A stretch of 64,000 bases of DNA from Rhizobiaceae bacterium. Lineage in GTDB: Bacteria > Pseudomonadota > Alphaproteobacteria > Rhizobiales > Rhizobiaceae. The stretch covers positions 62,001-126,000 of the forward strand of contig JARGOX010000017.1 of NCBI GenBank assembly GCA_029233925.1. The letters are read 5' to 3'. The translations under genes were made by a program, and so were the position numbers. Below the pieces are notes generated by a model. It did not search any database, was not told the DNA's origin, and saw only the letters and a list, made by a program, of their open reading frames with translations. Of the stretch, positions 25,698 through 35,033 are shown piece by piece (the stretch's first letter is position 1; every line of letters begins with the position of its first letter).

Positions 25698-26297
25698 ATG
25701 GGATTTCTAGATGGTTTTGCGGCCAAAACACGCAGCTTTGAACTTCGTCCGATGCGTAAGGCTGACATCACCGTAGCGTTTGGTCAGTGGCTCTCTGATC
25801 CTGAAGTGGCGCAAGCCCTCAACACCAGACCGCAGGTCTTCGATCAGGCGGAGTTGGCGAGATATGTCGAGAATTTCAACCACTCGGACAGAGCCATCCT
25901 TGGGCTGTTTGAGCGACATACCGCAAGCCATATGGGCCTATCTACCGCCGTTCTTTCTGACAACAAACGTCATGTTCTGATCAACATGCTGATCGCAAAG
26001 GGTGCCCGGCATGGCTCCAAGCTGATGGAAATGCCGTTGATCTGGCTAAAGGTCTTTGACACCCTGTTTTATGATCGGGACCTGCAGTCTGCCGTTGCCT
26101 CCGTCCGGTCGGACAATCGCCCTATGTTGACCTATCTGCATTGGTCCGGTTGGCAATTGGCCGGAAACAATCTTGCCACGCAACGGGCTGCAAAAGATAA
26201 ACCGACCATATTGCGTTTCAGGATTACAAAAGATCTATATTCGAAACGATGGCAGGATTCACCCTTGCGGAAGGTCGACGAAGATCACACACTGTGA
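25698..26297 (+). CDS. GNAT-family acetyltransferase-like protein
   Basis: 199 residues. The opening FELRPMRKADITVAFGQWLS and the later VLINMLIAKGARHGSKLMEM (equivalent to the acetyl-CoA loop region), followed by SAVASVRSDNRPMLTYLHWS, follow the RimJ/RimL-type GNAT order. The canonical Q/RxxGxG/A acetyl-CoA motif is poorly kept (AKGARHGSK), so activity is uncertain. AAGGAACCCCAAC precedes the ATG. It stands alone between a broken porin and a broken SDR. Confidence 0.7.
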   Translation: MGFLDGFAAKTRSFELRPMRKADITVAFGQWLSDPEVAQALNTRPQVFDQAELARYVENFNHSDRAILGLFERHTASHMGLSTAVLSDNKRHVLINMLIAKGARHGSKLMEMPLIWLKVFDTLFYDRDLQSAVASVRSDNRPMLTYLHWSGWQLAGNNLATQRAAKDKPTILRFRITKDLYSKRWQDSPLRKVDEDHTL

Positions 26298-26362
26298 CGT
26301 TTCCATCTCCTGTTCATTGCGGTAACGCCATAACAGGGTGGTTTTGACCAAAGAGGAAAATC

Positions 26363-26556
26363 ATGCATCAGGGTAAAACAATCATTGTCACGGGCGTCGC
26401 ATCTGGCATCGGTGCCGAAACCTGCAAGTTGCTGAAGTCGCAAGGCACATTGCGCCGGTGGTATCCTTTGCCCTGAGTGATCGCGCCAATTGGATGCGCG
26501 GCGCAAAGCTGACAGCCGATGGCGGCATGTCGAGCCATATCCTGAGCAATATGTAA
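26363..26556 (+). pseudogene. Short-chain dehydrogenase (SDR) remnant with internal deletion
   Basis: The first 30 codons give MHQGKTIIVTGVASGIGAET, an intact SDR start with the TGxxxGIG nucleotide-binding motif; GAGGAAAA precedes the ATG. About 90 bp in, the sequence jumps to another frame that encodes an SDR C-terminus, HIAPVVSFALSDRANWMRGA then LTADGGMSSHIL, ending at TAA 26556. About 180-200 middle residues including the catalytic Ser, Tyr and Lys are absent. The original looked like a 3-alpha-hydroxysteroid or coniferyl-alcohol dehydrogenase-type SDR (inferred from the termini only). Confidence 0.8.
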
Positions 26557-26704
26557 GGATTCTGCATACAGGTACTTTGAATTGCCTGGCCGGGGCTGGA
26601 AAAAGATCATGCTGGAAAAAGATCATGCTATGAGGCCGTGGCTGAAATGCGCGCTGAGCCATAGACAATATAGGCGCCGGCAGGACTTTTGGTGGAGTAA
26701 GTAA

Positions 26705-27886
26705 ATGGTAAAACTGGGCACTGACATCATCGGCGAAAGCGGATTGCCACCTTTCTTTCAATTGGCAAATGCTGATGAAGTGGCCATTGATGCGCCGCAA
26801 AATCGCAAGGGGGATGCGCTGCGAACCTGGGTTCGCTCGCTCTCGGGCTTCCAGAAGGAAGCCCTGGTGCGTTCAGCCAGGACAGGCTTGACATGGCGAC
26901 TCGTCTCCGATGAGGGGCCTTATCTCAACGGTCATGATGCAGCCCCATGCCCATTGGCCTTTCTGTCCACCGGCATGGCCGCAAGTTTCATGAATGAAAT
27001 TCTCGCCCTGGCCAAAATCCAGGGCATTGAGATCCGCAAGCTGAAACTGATCCAGGACAATTACTACACGATGAAGGGCTCGATGCCGAAGCGCACCATG
27101 ATCGGTGGCGCTGAAAACATCGATCTGCAGGTTGAGATCGACTGCGATCTTGATGATGCGGCGCTGAATGAATTCCTGATCAATGCGACCTATGCATCGC
27201 CGCTCAATGGCCTGATGCGGGGACAATTGGAAAGCCTTTTCAAGCTGGGCAAGAACGGCATTGAACTGCCGACGGCCAAGGTCGCGGAAATCGAAGGGAC
27301 ATTGTTTCCTGATCCGGGCAATCATTTTGCCCGGTCCGTGCCACAGGGCAACGATCTCATCTTGATGGAGCCGGTTGGTCCAACCCCCAAAAAGGATGTG
27401 GTGATGGGCACGAAGTCGGGTGGATCAAGCCTGGCGGATGAACAGGATCGCCGGCTCAATATCGGGGCCGTGGCTGTCTTGCGCGCGGATGGCATCAAGG
27501 ACATCCAGCAGATGCAATACTCGCCCTATGGGACAAGTTTTCGCTTCCTGAGTTCCGAAGACGGACGCGCGCCTGATGCCAATACACTGATCTCGGCAGG
27601 CATAGCCTTTTGTTTCATGACCCAGTTTGGACGGTTTGTATCCATGCTGAAACTTGACCTGCCGGACTACCGTATCGTGCAGGACACGCATTTCAGCCCT
27701 GGCGGTGCAAGTGGCGGAACCGGCAAGGCCGGTGAAGCCGATCCCATCGAGACCCATGTCTATCTTGAAACGTCCGAATCCGACGAGACAGCGCAGGAGA
27801 TGCTTGATATTTCCGAACAGACCTGCTTTCTGCATGCCTTCTGCCGCACCGATCTCAAGACCAGATTGAAAGTTGTCAGAGTGTGA
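26705..27886 (+). CDS. Large OsmC-like protein, apparently two OsmC domains
   Basis: 393 residues without signal peptide. Two halves share the OsmC layout: an N-terminal strand region, then a Cys-containing helix entry (DAAPCPLAFLSTGMAASFMN at about residue 80; LISAGIAFCFMTQFGRFVSM at about 300), then a strand with DxxNYY/DTHFS and a VEIDxD or VYLETSES strand. Single OsmC/Ohr proteins dimerise, so a tandem protein would be an internal dimer. The second half also has EQTCFLHAFCRTDLK. OsmC proteins handle organic hydroperoxides or thiol-reactive compounds. Assignment is by pattern only; no partner gene is adjacent. Confidence 0.65.
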   Translation: MVKLGTDIIGESGLPPFFQLANADEVAIDAPQNRKGDALRTWVRSLSGFQKEALVRSARTGLTWRLVSDEGPYLNGHDAAPCPLAFLSTGMAASFMNEILALAKIQGIEIRKLKLIQDNYYTMKGSMPKRTMIGGAENIDLQVEIDCDLDDAALNEFLINATYASPLNGLMRGQLESLFKLGKNGIELPTAKVAEIEGTLFPDPGNHFARSVPQGNDLILMEPVGPTPKKDVVMGTKSGGSSLADEQDRRLNIGAVAVLRADGIKDIQQMQYSPYGTSFRFLSSEDGRAPDANTLISAGIAFCFMTQFGRFVSMLKLDLPDYRIVQDTHFSPGGASGGTGKAGEADPIETHVYLETSESDETAQEMLDISEQTCFLHAFCRTDLKTRLKVVRV

Positions 27887-27938
27887 TCGCATCGGCGTTT
27901 GATGGCGCCGGGGAGCCGATAGAGAAGGCGGGTTGTCT

Positions 27939-29012
27939 TTAAATATTGGAACTGCGGATCGCGCCGATCACGGCCTCTGTCACCTCCTTGGTCTTTGCTG
28001 TCCCGCCAACATCCGGCGTTGTGATGCCCTTCGCGCAAACGTGCTCCACAGCACGCATCAAACGCGCTGCGGCATCCGCTTCGCCCAGATGTTCAAGCAT
28101 CTGGACAGCGGTCCAGAAGGCCGCGACCGGATTTGCGATGCCCTTGCCGGTGATGTCAAAGGCCGATCCATGGATCGGCTCGAACATCGAGGGAAAAAGT
28201 CCCTCGGGATTGATATTGGCGGTGGGCGCCACGCCAAGGGATCCGGCCAGTGCGCCTGCGAGATCGGACAGGATGTCCGCATGCAGGTTGGTGGCAACGA
28301 TCGTATCAAGGCTTTGTGGATTCAGTGTCATGCGGACGGTCATTGCATCGACCAACATCTTGTCCCATGTCACATCCGGGAAATCCTCTGCGACTTCGGC
28401 GGCAATCTCGTCCCACAGGACCATGCCGTGCCGCTGCGCGTTGGATTTCGTCACCACGGTCAGAAATTTGCGCGGGCGCGATTGCGCCATCCTGAAGGCA
28501 TATCGCATGATACGCTCAACACCGACCCGGGTGAAGATCGACACTTCCGTTGCCACCTCTTGCGGGTGGCCGCGATGGGCACGTCCGCCGATGCCGGAAT
28601 ATTCGCCTTCCGAGTTCTCGCGAATGATCACCCAGTCGAGATCCCCTGGACCGACATTGGCCAAAGGCGTCTTGATGCCGGGTATGATTTTGGTCGGGCG
28701 GACATTGGCATATTGGTCAAGGCCCTGGCAGATTGGCAGGCGAAGACCCCACAGCGTGATGTGATCGGGCACATCCGGAGCGCCGACTGCGCCGAAAAAG
28801 ATCGCATCAAAGGGTTTGAGCTGCTCGAGACCATTGGCCGGCATCATCTCCCCATGCTTCTTGTAAAACTGTGAACCCCAGTCAAACGTTTGAACATCCA
28901 GAGCAAAGCCGCCATCCCGCCGCTCGACAGCCGCAAGAACCTGCAGCCCGGCTTCGATCACCTCCGGACCAATGCCGTCCGCTGGAATGGCTGCAATCGT
29001 GTAGGTCTTCAT
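27939..29012 (-). CDS. Isocitrate/isopropylmalate dehydrogenase family, probable tartrate/D-malate dehydrogenase
   Basis: 357 residues from MKTYTIAAIPADGIGPEVIE at 29012. Landmarks are GAVGAPDVPDHITLWGLRLP (substrate loop of the TDH/DmlA branch), LDWVIIRENSEGEYSGIGGR, the metal-binding LVDAMTVRMTLNPQSLDTIV and NLHADILSDL, and EPIHGSAFDITGKGIANPVA for NAD. The LRLPICQ loop distinguishes tartrate/D-malate enzymes from LeuB. These enzymes oxidise and often decarboxylate D-malate or tartrate to pyruvate, oxaloglycolate or glycerate with NAD and Mn2+. The neighbouring genes are unrelated or broken, so this looks like a stand-alone metabolic gene. Confidence 0.92.
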   Translation of the reverse strand: MKTYTIAAIPADGIGPEVIEAGLQVLAAVERRDGGFALDVQTFDWGSQFYKKHGEMMPANGLEQLKPFDAIFFGAVGAPDVPDHITLWGLRLPICQGLDQYANVRPTKIIPGIKTPLANVGPGDLDWVIIRENSEGEYSGIGGRAHRGHPQEVATEVSIFTRVGVERIMRYAFRMAQSRPRKFLTVVTKSNAQRHGMVLWDEIAAEVAEDFPDVTWDKMLVDAMTVRMTLNPQSLDTIVATNLHADILSDLAGALAGSLGVAPTANINPEGLFPSMFEPIHGSAFDITGKGIANPVAAFWTAVQMLEHLGEADAAARLMRAVEHVCAKGITTPDVGGTAKTKEVTEAVIGAIRSSNI

Positions 29013-29303
29013 TGGTGGCGATCTCCCTGAATGATACGTGGCGGCTGCCCATGCGGGTTGGCGCTGCCGCCTGCCAATGACTTCTATCAAGTCGTCTGTT
29101 TTTATACAAAGATATCGCCCCGGCATCTTCAGGACTCGGCGATTTATGGAATTGGTCATGCCACAATGTCTTTTGAAAATGCCGTCATCTTCAAGGGTTG
29201 CGTGACACCGGTTGCTACCCGAATGCACTTGAAATGGTTGGTGTCACGCTGATAGTTTGCCAGGTGTTTGCGCCATCCCATTTGAACCAGGAAAAGCTGA
29301 TTG
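29013..29303. other. Gap between dehydrogenase and broken M15-like gene
   Basis: About 290 bp. No supported gene; presumably carries promoters of the flanking divergent genes. I saw no convincing repeat. Confidence 0.5.
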
Positions 29304-29771
29304 ATGAAAAAACCGGCCGCCGTCAAAGCGCTGGAAGACCTGGGGCGGGTCCGCCTGTCAAAATCCTTCTTCATGCGCGACATGCTCTAGCGTCAACCAG
29401 TTCGGCAATGAGAACAATCTGTCCTGCGCCAGCAATGAGAAAAACCACGCCGCTCATATCTTTGATTATCGCGATGCCGATGGCTGCTGTGGCGCAACAG
29501 CCTCCATCGTGGTCAACAGTTTCATCGATTATTACGAAAAACTCACCATTGGCAGGCGATGGCCTGGTGGATCCACGATCATCTGCCGCCAACCGATCTC
29601 TGCTTCTTCCCCAAACTCGCCGCTTTCAACATCACATGGCATGAGAAGCCCACCCGCACGATCAAGAGCTATGCAAAGCCGATGGGAACGCTGACCAAAC
29701 CGGGAATGAGCAATTTTGAAGGGTCGCATGAAGAGGGCTACGCAGATTTCCTCGCGATGGTGTCGAGCTAA
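29304..29771 (+). pseudogene. Decayed peptidase M15-like conserved protein
   Basis: Three pieces of one protein lie in three frames. The start, MKKPAAVKALEDLGRVRLSK then SFFMRDML, stops at TAG after 28 codons. From 29395 a second frame gives NQFGNENNLSCASNEKNHAA, HIFDYRDADGCCGATASIVV and NSFIDYYEK. From about 29550 a third frame gives AMAWWIHDHLPPTDLCFFPK and LAAFNITWHEKP to the stop at 29771. The order and spacing match a small conserved alphaproteobacterial protein with M15-peptidase-like features (from memory). A deletion of roughly 70 residues plus a further frameshift make it non-functional. Confidence 0.72.
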
Positions 29772-30163
29772 TTGTTTGATCCAAAAAGGGCTGTGGGGAG
29801 TATTTATGGTTGCTTGAATTCAGACCATGTTTTTAAAGTCTGAAAGACAATGACCACAATAGAAAATATGGTGCCCTGGAAAACGAAGAAGCCGTTTCTG
29901 AACGGGCTGGGTAAAACTTGGAGAGCTGATGCATTCAGAAATTTTGGGCAATAATTTTCGAATGCCATTCGTTTGGGTAAAAGAGCATCGATGCTTGCGT
30001 TCTGATCAGGCAAAAAAACAGCGAAGTGCAAAATATGCTGCGTCAATTGCCTTGACAAGTGTCTTTGCCTTTCGGCTTGTATGCCAAGAAGACAATTCAT
30101 TTTGAGAATGTCGTCTAAGATATTTTGGCCCTCAGGATGGGCAGTCTACCAAGGAAGGCATTC
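29772..30163. other. AT-richer gap, no gene recognised
   Basis: About 390 bp, visibly richer in A+T than the flanks. A 98-codon minus-strand ORF covers it, but it has no ribosome-binding site, recognisable domain or likely codon use. It presumably contains the promoter of the following membrane-protein gene. Confidence 0.45.
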
Positions 30164-30928
30164 ATGGAAGAGAAAGTTATCCGTTTTAGCCATGACGGAA
30201 CGCATTTTAAGGTCGGAAGCAAGCTTGTCGAAAAAAACAGACTTGGGCGCGTGGAGATTTCCGTTGGTCAGGGAAAGTCATATGCTGCGGGAATGATCGC
30301 GCTTGTCCTGCTCGCCGCCGCTTTTTTTGAATTCTTCGATCCATGGGTCGTCTCCCCCGCGCTAAAGACACATGAAATCTACTTATTTCTCGTACTGATG
30401 GCAGCAGGCGCTCTGGCGTGGGGTAACTGGAAAAATTACAATGTCCAAATCCAATACAAGGATGGCACAGGCTTTACCGAGAAAGGTCTGCGCAAGATCC
30501 ACGCGGCGGCCCTTAGTAACTATTTGCTACAGCAGCATGCAGTTGATAAATTCGAGATTGGTACAGCGCTTTCGTTCAAAGGAATTAGTGGCATTGCAGA
30601 GCCGTTTGCTATGGTGAAAACCCGGCCGCCCCTCGTATCGACTGAAACCATCTTTGTTGCAATCAGCCTTGTTGCCGTCTCATTAGGCTTGGCCTTTCTC
30701 GTTGCTTACGGCCTTTATATGCAGGATCAGTCTGTTGGATCGGGCGGATTCGACTTCGCAGAGCATGGGCCGTCGGGCGCAACCTTTGAATTCACTTTTC
30801 CGTTCATGTTGTTGGCCATTATCTGGGTCGCCAAGATGGTCGTAAATTCACGTTGGGACGCATATGTCGCCATCGGTGGCAATGAAGATCTTGAGTTCCG
30901 CCATGCGGTTTTGAGCCGAAAACCCTGA
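30164..30928 (+). CDS. Hypothetical membrane protein with four predicted TM segments
   Basis: 254 residues from the ATG at 30164 (AAGGAAGGCATTC upstream; an earlier in-frame start at 30125 lacks a good site). A basic, soluble N-terminus of about 40 residues precedes hydrophobic segments at about 45-65 (AGMIALVLLAAAFFEFF), 75-95 (IYLFLVLMAAGALAWG), 165-185 (IFVAISLVAVSLGLAFLVAY) and 215-235 (FTFPFMLLAIIWVAKMVV). The region between the second and third segments looks like a compact soluble domain. I do not recognise the family. No operon partner. Confidence 0.65.
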   Translation: MEEKVIRFSHDGTHFKVGSKLVEKNRLGRVEISVGQGKSYAAGMIALVLLAAAFFEFFDPWVVSPALKTHEIYLFLVLMAAGALAWGNWKNYNVQIQYKDGTGFTEKGLRKIHAAALSNYLLQQHAVDKFEIGTALSFKGISGIAEPFAMVKTRPPLVSTETIFVAISLVAVSLGLAFLVAYGLYMQDQSVGSGGFDFAEHGPSGATFEFTFPFMLLAIIWVAKMVVNSRWDAYVAIGGNEDLEFRHAVLSRKP

Positions 30929-31154
30929 ACTGAAGCTCCAGAGCCGACAGCAGGTCAAATCAACGATCCGGACCCCGCGCCTTTCCATTGGAACAGTTTG
31001 AAAATAAGATGGACGCGTTGCGTTCTGCCGCAAGTTTCATGAGCCACTGATAGTCTGAAGTGCCTTTTCGGCCAGCCCGCAGGGTTTCAATTCAGGGTGT
31101 TTTGGAGCGCAACGGTGCTATTTCACACAATATGCCCTGATTGTACCGTCCTGA

Positions 31155-31691
31155 TTATTTCGCATCATTCAATACAAACATCATAAGGCATGGTTCGGTT
31201 CCACGGTTGGACCAGGCGTGGCGTGTGCCCTGCTGGATGACAACGTCGCCGGCTTTGACCAGCACGTCTTCTTCGTCCATCATCATGTACATCTCACCGC
31301 TCAGGACGATGGAATAGTCGATGCTGTCGGTGCGATGCATATAGGGGTGACGGCCATTCTCGACCACATTGGCGCCGGCGCCCATGGCGGCGAAAGCCGC
31401 CTTTCCGTCGATATTTGCAATCACTTCAGGGTCTTCGGGATCAAACTGTACGATGCGAAACACCGAGCCGTTCTTCGGCGGATGCAGGATCAACGGTCCG
31501 GCCACGGGATCGTCATGGCGCTCCATCTGCGCAGGCGATTGATCGATCTGCCACAGATTTGTCAGCGTGACGCCCGGCCGCGTCGGCCGCTGCAATATAC
31601 AATCGGCAATGTCTTCGCGGATGACCTTTGCAACACCGTTTTCATCGTGACCGGTCACAAGCCGTCTGAACTTCTTTGCTTCGAAAGCCAT
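31155..31691 (-). CDS. Cupin-domain protein, paralogue of the 3788-4396 gene
   Basis: 178 residues with one cupin barrel: GRHPYMHRTDSIDYSIVLSG, then VKAGDVVIQQGTRHAWSNRG, carrying His ligands and the motif-2 His. It shares with the cupin at 3788-4396 the N-terminal VTGHDENG, the PPKNGSVFRIV segment and the barrel, so the two are clear paralogues with different importers beside them. It is 14 bp downstream of the TAXI-type TRAP permease on the same strand. A role in processing the imported acid is likely but the reaction is unknown. Confidence 0.85.
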   Translation of the reverse strand: MAFEAKKFRRLVTGHDENGVAKVIREDIADCILQRPTRPGVTLTNLWQIDQSPAQMERHDDPVAGPLILHPPKNGSVFRIVQFDPEDPEVIANIDGKAAFAAMGAGANVVENGRHPYMHRTDSIDYSIVLSGEMYMMMDEEDVLVKAGDVVIQQGTRHAWSNRGTEPCLMMFVLNDAK

Positions 31692-31705
31692 GTTGGGGTT
31701 CCCTC

Positions 31706-33589
31706 TTATGCTTTGGTGGATTTCAGATCGGGTGTCGGCCCGGACAGGAACCAGACAGCGGCAAAGGCCGCCAGCCCGATGGCGTCACTGACCAGCCCCT
31801 GATGAAGCAGCGCAATGCCTGCCGCGCCGGTGACAAGGCGCGGAAGGAGCGCAAGATCATTGCGTATGAAACCGATGACAAAGGAGGCGAGGCAGTAGAC
31901 GCCAATCGCGCCACTGCCGATTGCCAGGATGATGCTTGGAGCACTGCCCTGCATCAGGAGGGCAGGGCCATAGAAAAACATGAAGGGCAGAATGTAACAG
32001 GTGATGCCATAGGTGAAAGCCGTCCAGCCAACCTTGTTGATATCGGCCTTGGCAATGCCCGCCGCCACATAGGAGGCCAAGGCCACGGGCGGGGTAATCG
32101 TCGACACGCAGCCATAGAAGAACACGAACATATGCGCCGTCAGAAGTGGCACGCCCATTTTGGCAAGCGCTGGCGCGACAACCGTTGCAAGGATCAGATA
32201 GGCCGCCGTCGTTGGCAGGCCCATGCCCAGAATGATCGCTGTCAGCATGGTAAAGAGCAGCGCAAAAAAGGTGATGCCGCCGGATGCTGCAATGATCAGC
32301 CCGGAAATTTTGGATCCAAGGCCGGTCACGCCGAGTGTCCCGGCAATGATGCCTGCGGCCGCGCAGGCAATGGCAATCGGGACAACCGCCTTGGTGCCTT
32401 CGGTAATGGCCCTTGCGGCTTTCTTCGCCATTTCCAGATTGATCCGCCGGGTCCAGATGACGTGGCAGACAAGCAGCACGATGATCGAATAATAGGACGC
32501 CTTGAAGGGTGAGAAGCCGTTGAGCATCATGGCAATCAAGGTGGCGAAAGGGATGATGAACTGTCCGCCCTTGAACAGGATCATCCAGATGGATTCATCG
32601 TCGTCGTCAGGCTGGACAAGCGGCACGATCCGGCTTTTACCTGCCTGCAGATGCACAACAAAAAACAGTGACGCAAAAAACAGCAAGGCCGGTATGAGGG
32701 CAACCTGCATCACGTTTGAATAGGGAACGCCGACGATCTCGGCCATGATGAATGCGGCAGCGCCCATGACGGGCGGCATCATCTGCCCGCCGGTGGATAC
32801 CACCGCTTCAATCGCGCCTGCCTGGTGTGGTGCGTAGCCTTCCTTTTTCATCATCGGAATTGTCAGTGTGCCGGTCACGGCGACATTGCCGGCGGCAGAG
32901 CCGGAAATCATGCCGAGCAGGGTGCTGAAGATCACCGCCGTCTTTGCCCCGGCGGCACGCATGCCCCTGGTCAGACGGTTCGCCAGCTTGAAGAAGAAGT
33001 CGCCCGCGCCGAATTCGCTCAGGAAGGCGCCATAGATTGAAAACAGCACGATGTAGGTTGCCGACACGCCGAGCGGAATGCCGAAGACGCCCTGTGATGT
33101 CGTGGTCAAAAGCTCCGAGATCCGTGTCACCGAATAGCCGCGTGAACCCAGCACACCCGGCAGATATTCGGAGAAAAACGGATAGGTGAAGAAGAACAGG
33201 CAAATGAGCGCCAGGATCACACCAACCCCGCGGCGGGCACCTTCCAGCACAAGCACAATCAGCAGCAGGCCGATCCATGCATCCAGCGGACCGGTATCGC
33301 CACCGCTCATGGCTATGTCTTTCCAGCGGCTGAGAATATACAGGCAGCTGCCCAGCGATGCGGCGATCAGAACCCCGCCGATGATGCGATCCAGCAGCGT
33401 GCCGGCTATGCGCCGGAAGCTGGCTCGCGTCAGAAACAGGATGACAAGCATCGCCAGAAGATGGGTGATGCGGATGTCGCGGGTCGACAGAACCAGGATG
33501 CCACCCACATTCAGCAGATGAAAAAGGCCCAATGCGAAGGCAATGGCGTTGACCGCATAGCCGATCAGCTTGTCCGTTGTATTTTGCAT
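31706..33589 (-). CDS. TRAP transporter permease, 4TM/12TM fusion type (TAXI partner)
   Basis: 627 residues, highly hydrophobic, combining the DctQ-like and DctM-like parts in one chain as is usual for TAXI-TRAP systems. Typical stretches are YIVLFSIYGAFLSEFGAGDF, GMISGSAAGNVAVTGTLTIP, STGGQMMPPVMGAAAFIMAE, AAGIIAGTLGVTGLGSKISG and GMGLPTTAAYLILATVVAPA. It imports an organic acid with ion coupling. The gene lies between the TAXI binding-protein gene (61 bp upstream) and the cupin gene. Confidence 0.94.
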   Translation of the reverse strand: MQNTTDKLIGYAVNAIAFALGLFHLLNVGGILVLSTRDIRITHLLAMLVILFLTRASFRRIAGTLLDRIIGGVLIAASLGSCLYILSRWKDIAMSGGDTGPLDAWIGLLLIVLVLEGARRGVGVILALICLFFFTYPFFSEYLPGVLGSRGYSVTRISELLTTTSQGVFGIPLGVSATYIVLFSIYGAFLSEFGAGDFFFKLANRLTRGMRAAGAKTAVIFSTLLGMISGSAAGNVAVTGTLTIPMMKKEGYAPHQAGAIEAVVSTGGQMMPPVMGAAAFIMAEIVGVPYSNVMQVALIPALLFFASLFFVVHLQAGKSRIVPLVQPDDDDESIWMILFKGGQFIIPFATLIAMMLNGFSPFKASYYSIIVLLVCHVIWTRRINLEMAKKAARAITEGTKAVVPIAIACAAAGIIAGTLGVTGLGSKISGLIIAASGGITFFALLFTMLTAIILGMGLPTTAAYLILATVVAPALAKMGVPLLTAHMFVFFYGCVSTITPPVALASYVAAGIAKADINKVGWTAFTYGITCYILPFMFFYGPALLMQGSAPSIILAIGSGAIGVYCLASFVIGFIRNDLALLPRLVTGAAGIALLHQGLVSDAIGLAAFAAVWFLSGPTPDLKSTKA

Positions 33590-33650
33590 GGTGTCTTTCC
33601 AGGCGCAGGAAGCAGGCTTCCTGCGCCGAATATTGGAGAGAAGTTTTCAA

Positions 33651-34583
33651 CTATTCCTTGAAAAATTTCTCGGCACCGGGATGCAGAGGGATCTTCAGCG
33701 TAAGGGACGCGGCCGGATCAATCTGTTTTGCAAGTGCGTTTTCAGCGCGGAACTCATCCATATGGCCATAGATGGCCTTGGTGATCTCATAGGCCAGTTC
33801 ATCGCTCATGCCCGCATCAACGATCAGCATGTTGTTGACACCAAGAACGGTGCCATCGTTATCCGTGCCGTAGACGTCCTTTGGCACGATAACCCCGTTG
33901 TAATTGGGATATTTTTGCAGCGCAGTTTCGATCTGTTTGTCGTCGAGCGGAATGAATTTCAACTTCTTGTTGGCCTGTGCCTGCATAACCGCACCGGCGG
34001 GATAACCGCTGAGCGCAAAGGCTGCATCCACGTTGCCATCGGCAAGCTGACTAAAACCGTCGCCATAGGACAGGAAGCTCGGCGTAATATCATCCATCGA
34101 CAGCCCTGCAAGCCCCAATACCTGGCCGAGGAAGGGAATGGTTCCTCCGCCCGCCGGACCAACAGCAACACGCTTGCCTTTCAGGTCCGCAATTGAATTG
34201 ATGGACGAACCGTCAAGGGTCATCATGTGCAGAATGCTGTAATGAAGCGGCCCGATCGCCCGCAGGTTCATCGCACCGGCCTTCTTGTAGGGACCAACGC
34301 CCTTGTTGGCCAGTACGGAAAGATTGTTGTTGGTGATGGCGATGTCGACTTCGCCGGAGTTTACCAGACGCGGGTTTTCCACCGAGCCGCCTGTCACGAT
34401 TGGCACCATGGTCGTGTCTTTTGCGTGTTTGCTGACAAGCGAGGAGATCGCCTGGCCAACCGGATAGAATGCACCCCCCTGGCTGGCCGTTCCTATGCGC
34501 AACTCGGCAGCAGTGGCCAGGCCAGTACCCATGACAAGCGATGCGCCCAAGGCGGCCAATGCGGCCATCGATTTGAATTTCAT
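33651..34583 (-). CDS. TAXI-family TRAP transporter solute-binding protein
   Basis: 310 residues from the ATG at 34583 (GGGAGGATCACAAC upstream). Signal peptide MKFKSMAALAALGASLVMGT with cleavage near ATA. The mature start AELRIGTASQGGAFYPVGQA is the TAXI signature (GTAxxGGxYYPxG), followed by VTGGSVENPRLVNSGEVDIA and GKRVAVGPAGGGT. TAXI proteins bind glutamate-like or other carboxylic acids. First gene of the minus-strand series with the permease and cupin, and divergent from the ALDH remnant/ThDP pair, which points to import of that pathway's substrate. Confidence 0.94.
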   Translation of the reverse strand: MKFKSMAALAALGASLVMGTGLATAAELRIGTASQGGAFYPVGQAISSLVSKHAKDTTMVPIVTGGSVENPRLVNSGEVDIAITNNNLSVLANKGVGPYKKAGAMNLRAIGPLHYSILHMMTLDGSSINSIADLKGKRVAVGPAGGGTIPFLGQVLGLAGLSMDDITPSFLSYGDGFSQLADGNVDAAFALSGYPAGAVMQAQANKKLKFIPLDDKQIETALQKYPNYNGVIVPKDVYGTDNDGTVLGVNNMLIVDAGMSDELAYEITKAIYGHMDEFRAENALAKQIDPAASLTLKIPLHPGAEKFFKE

Positions 34584-34903
34584 GTTGTGATCCTCCCGAA
34601 TTGAATTTTTACCGATCTTCAAAGACCGCCATGTTAAGCTAGCACAAAGTAGGAAGCATGCCAATAAAATCGATATTTTAAGACCATTGACCAAAATACC
34701 GTTTATATTAGCGCCATCAAGCGTTTTGTTGATTATGCGCTGCAACTGACAGCGCAATCTATCCCTGTTTGGCCATCAGTGTGCCACTAAAGACGATCGG
34801 ATCGTTATCAAAGTCAGAATTATTTCGGGAGTTGGCTGGCCGCGCCGCGTCAATGGGCAGGATTTGCGAATAGAACAGCGTCTGATTGACATCTTCGCGC
34901 ATC

Positions 34904-34991
34904 CTGTTTTTAGACCGCAGTCAGGCTGTTTTTAGACCGCAGTCAGGCTGTTTTTAGACCGCAGTCAGGCTGTTTTTAGACCGCAGTCAGG
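34904..34991. repeat. Four perfect tandem copies of a 22-bp unit
   Basis: The unit is CTGTTTTTAGACCGCAG followed by TCAGG, starting at 34904, 34926, 34948 and 34970, with no spacers and no differences between copies. Perfect identity suggests recent expansion or a hypervariable tract. Confidence 0.95.
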
Positions 34992-35033
34992 ATTGTCTGG
35001 TGATACCCTGTGTTCATTCATTCGAACCTTTTG

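Noticed and set aside
27933-28874. 313-codon plus-strand frame
   Set aside because: Antisense to the isocitrate/isopropylmalate-type dehydrogenase, whose motifs are unmistakable.
29804-30100. 98-codon minus-strand frame in an AT-rich gap
   Set aside because: No ribosome-binding site, no domain and unlikely residue composition; left as non-coding.
34904-34991. Possible mini CRISPR array
   Set aside because: The four 22-bp units abut directly without spacers and no cas gene is present; it is a simple tandem repeat.
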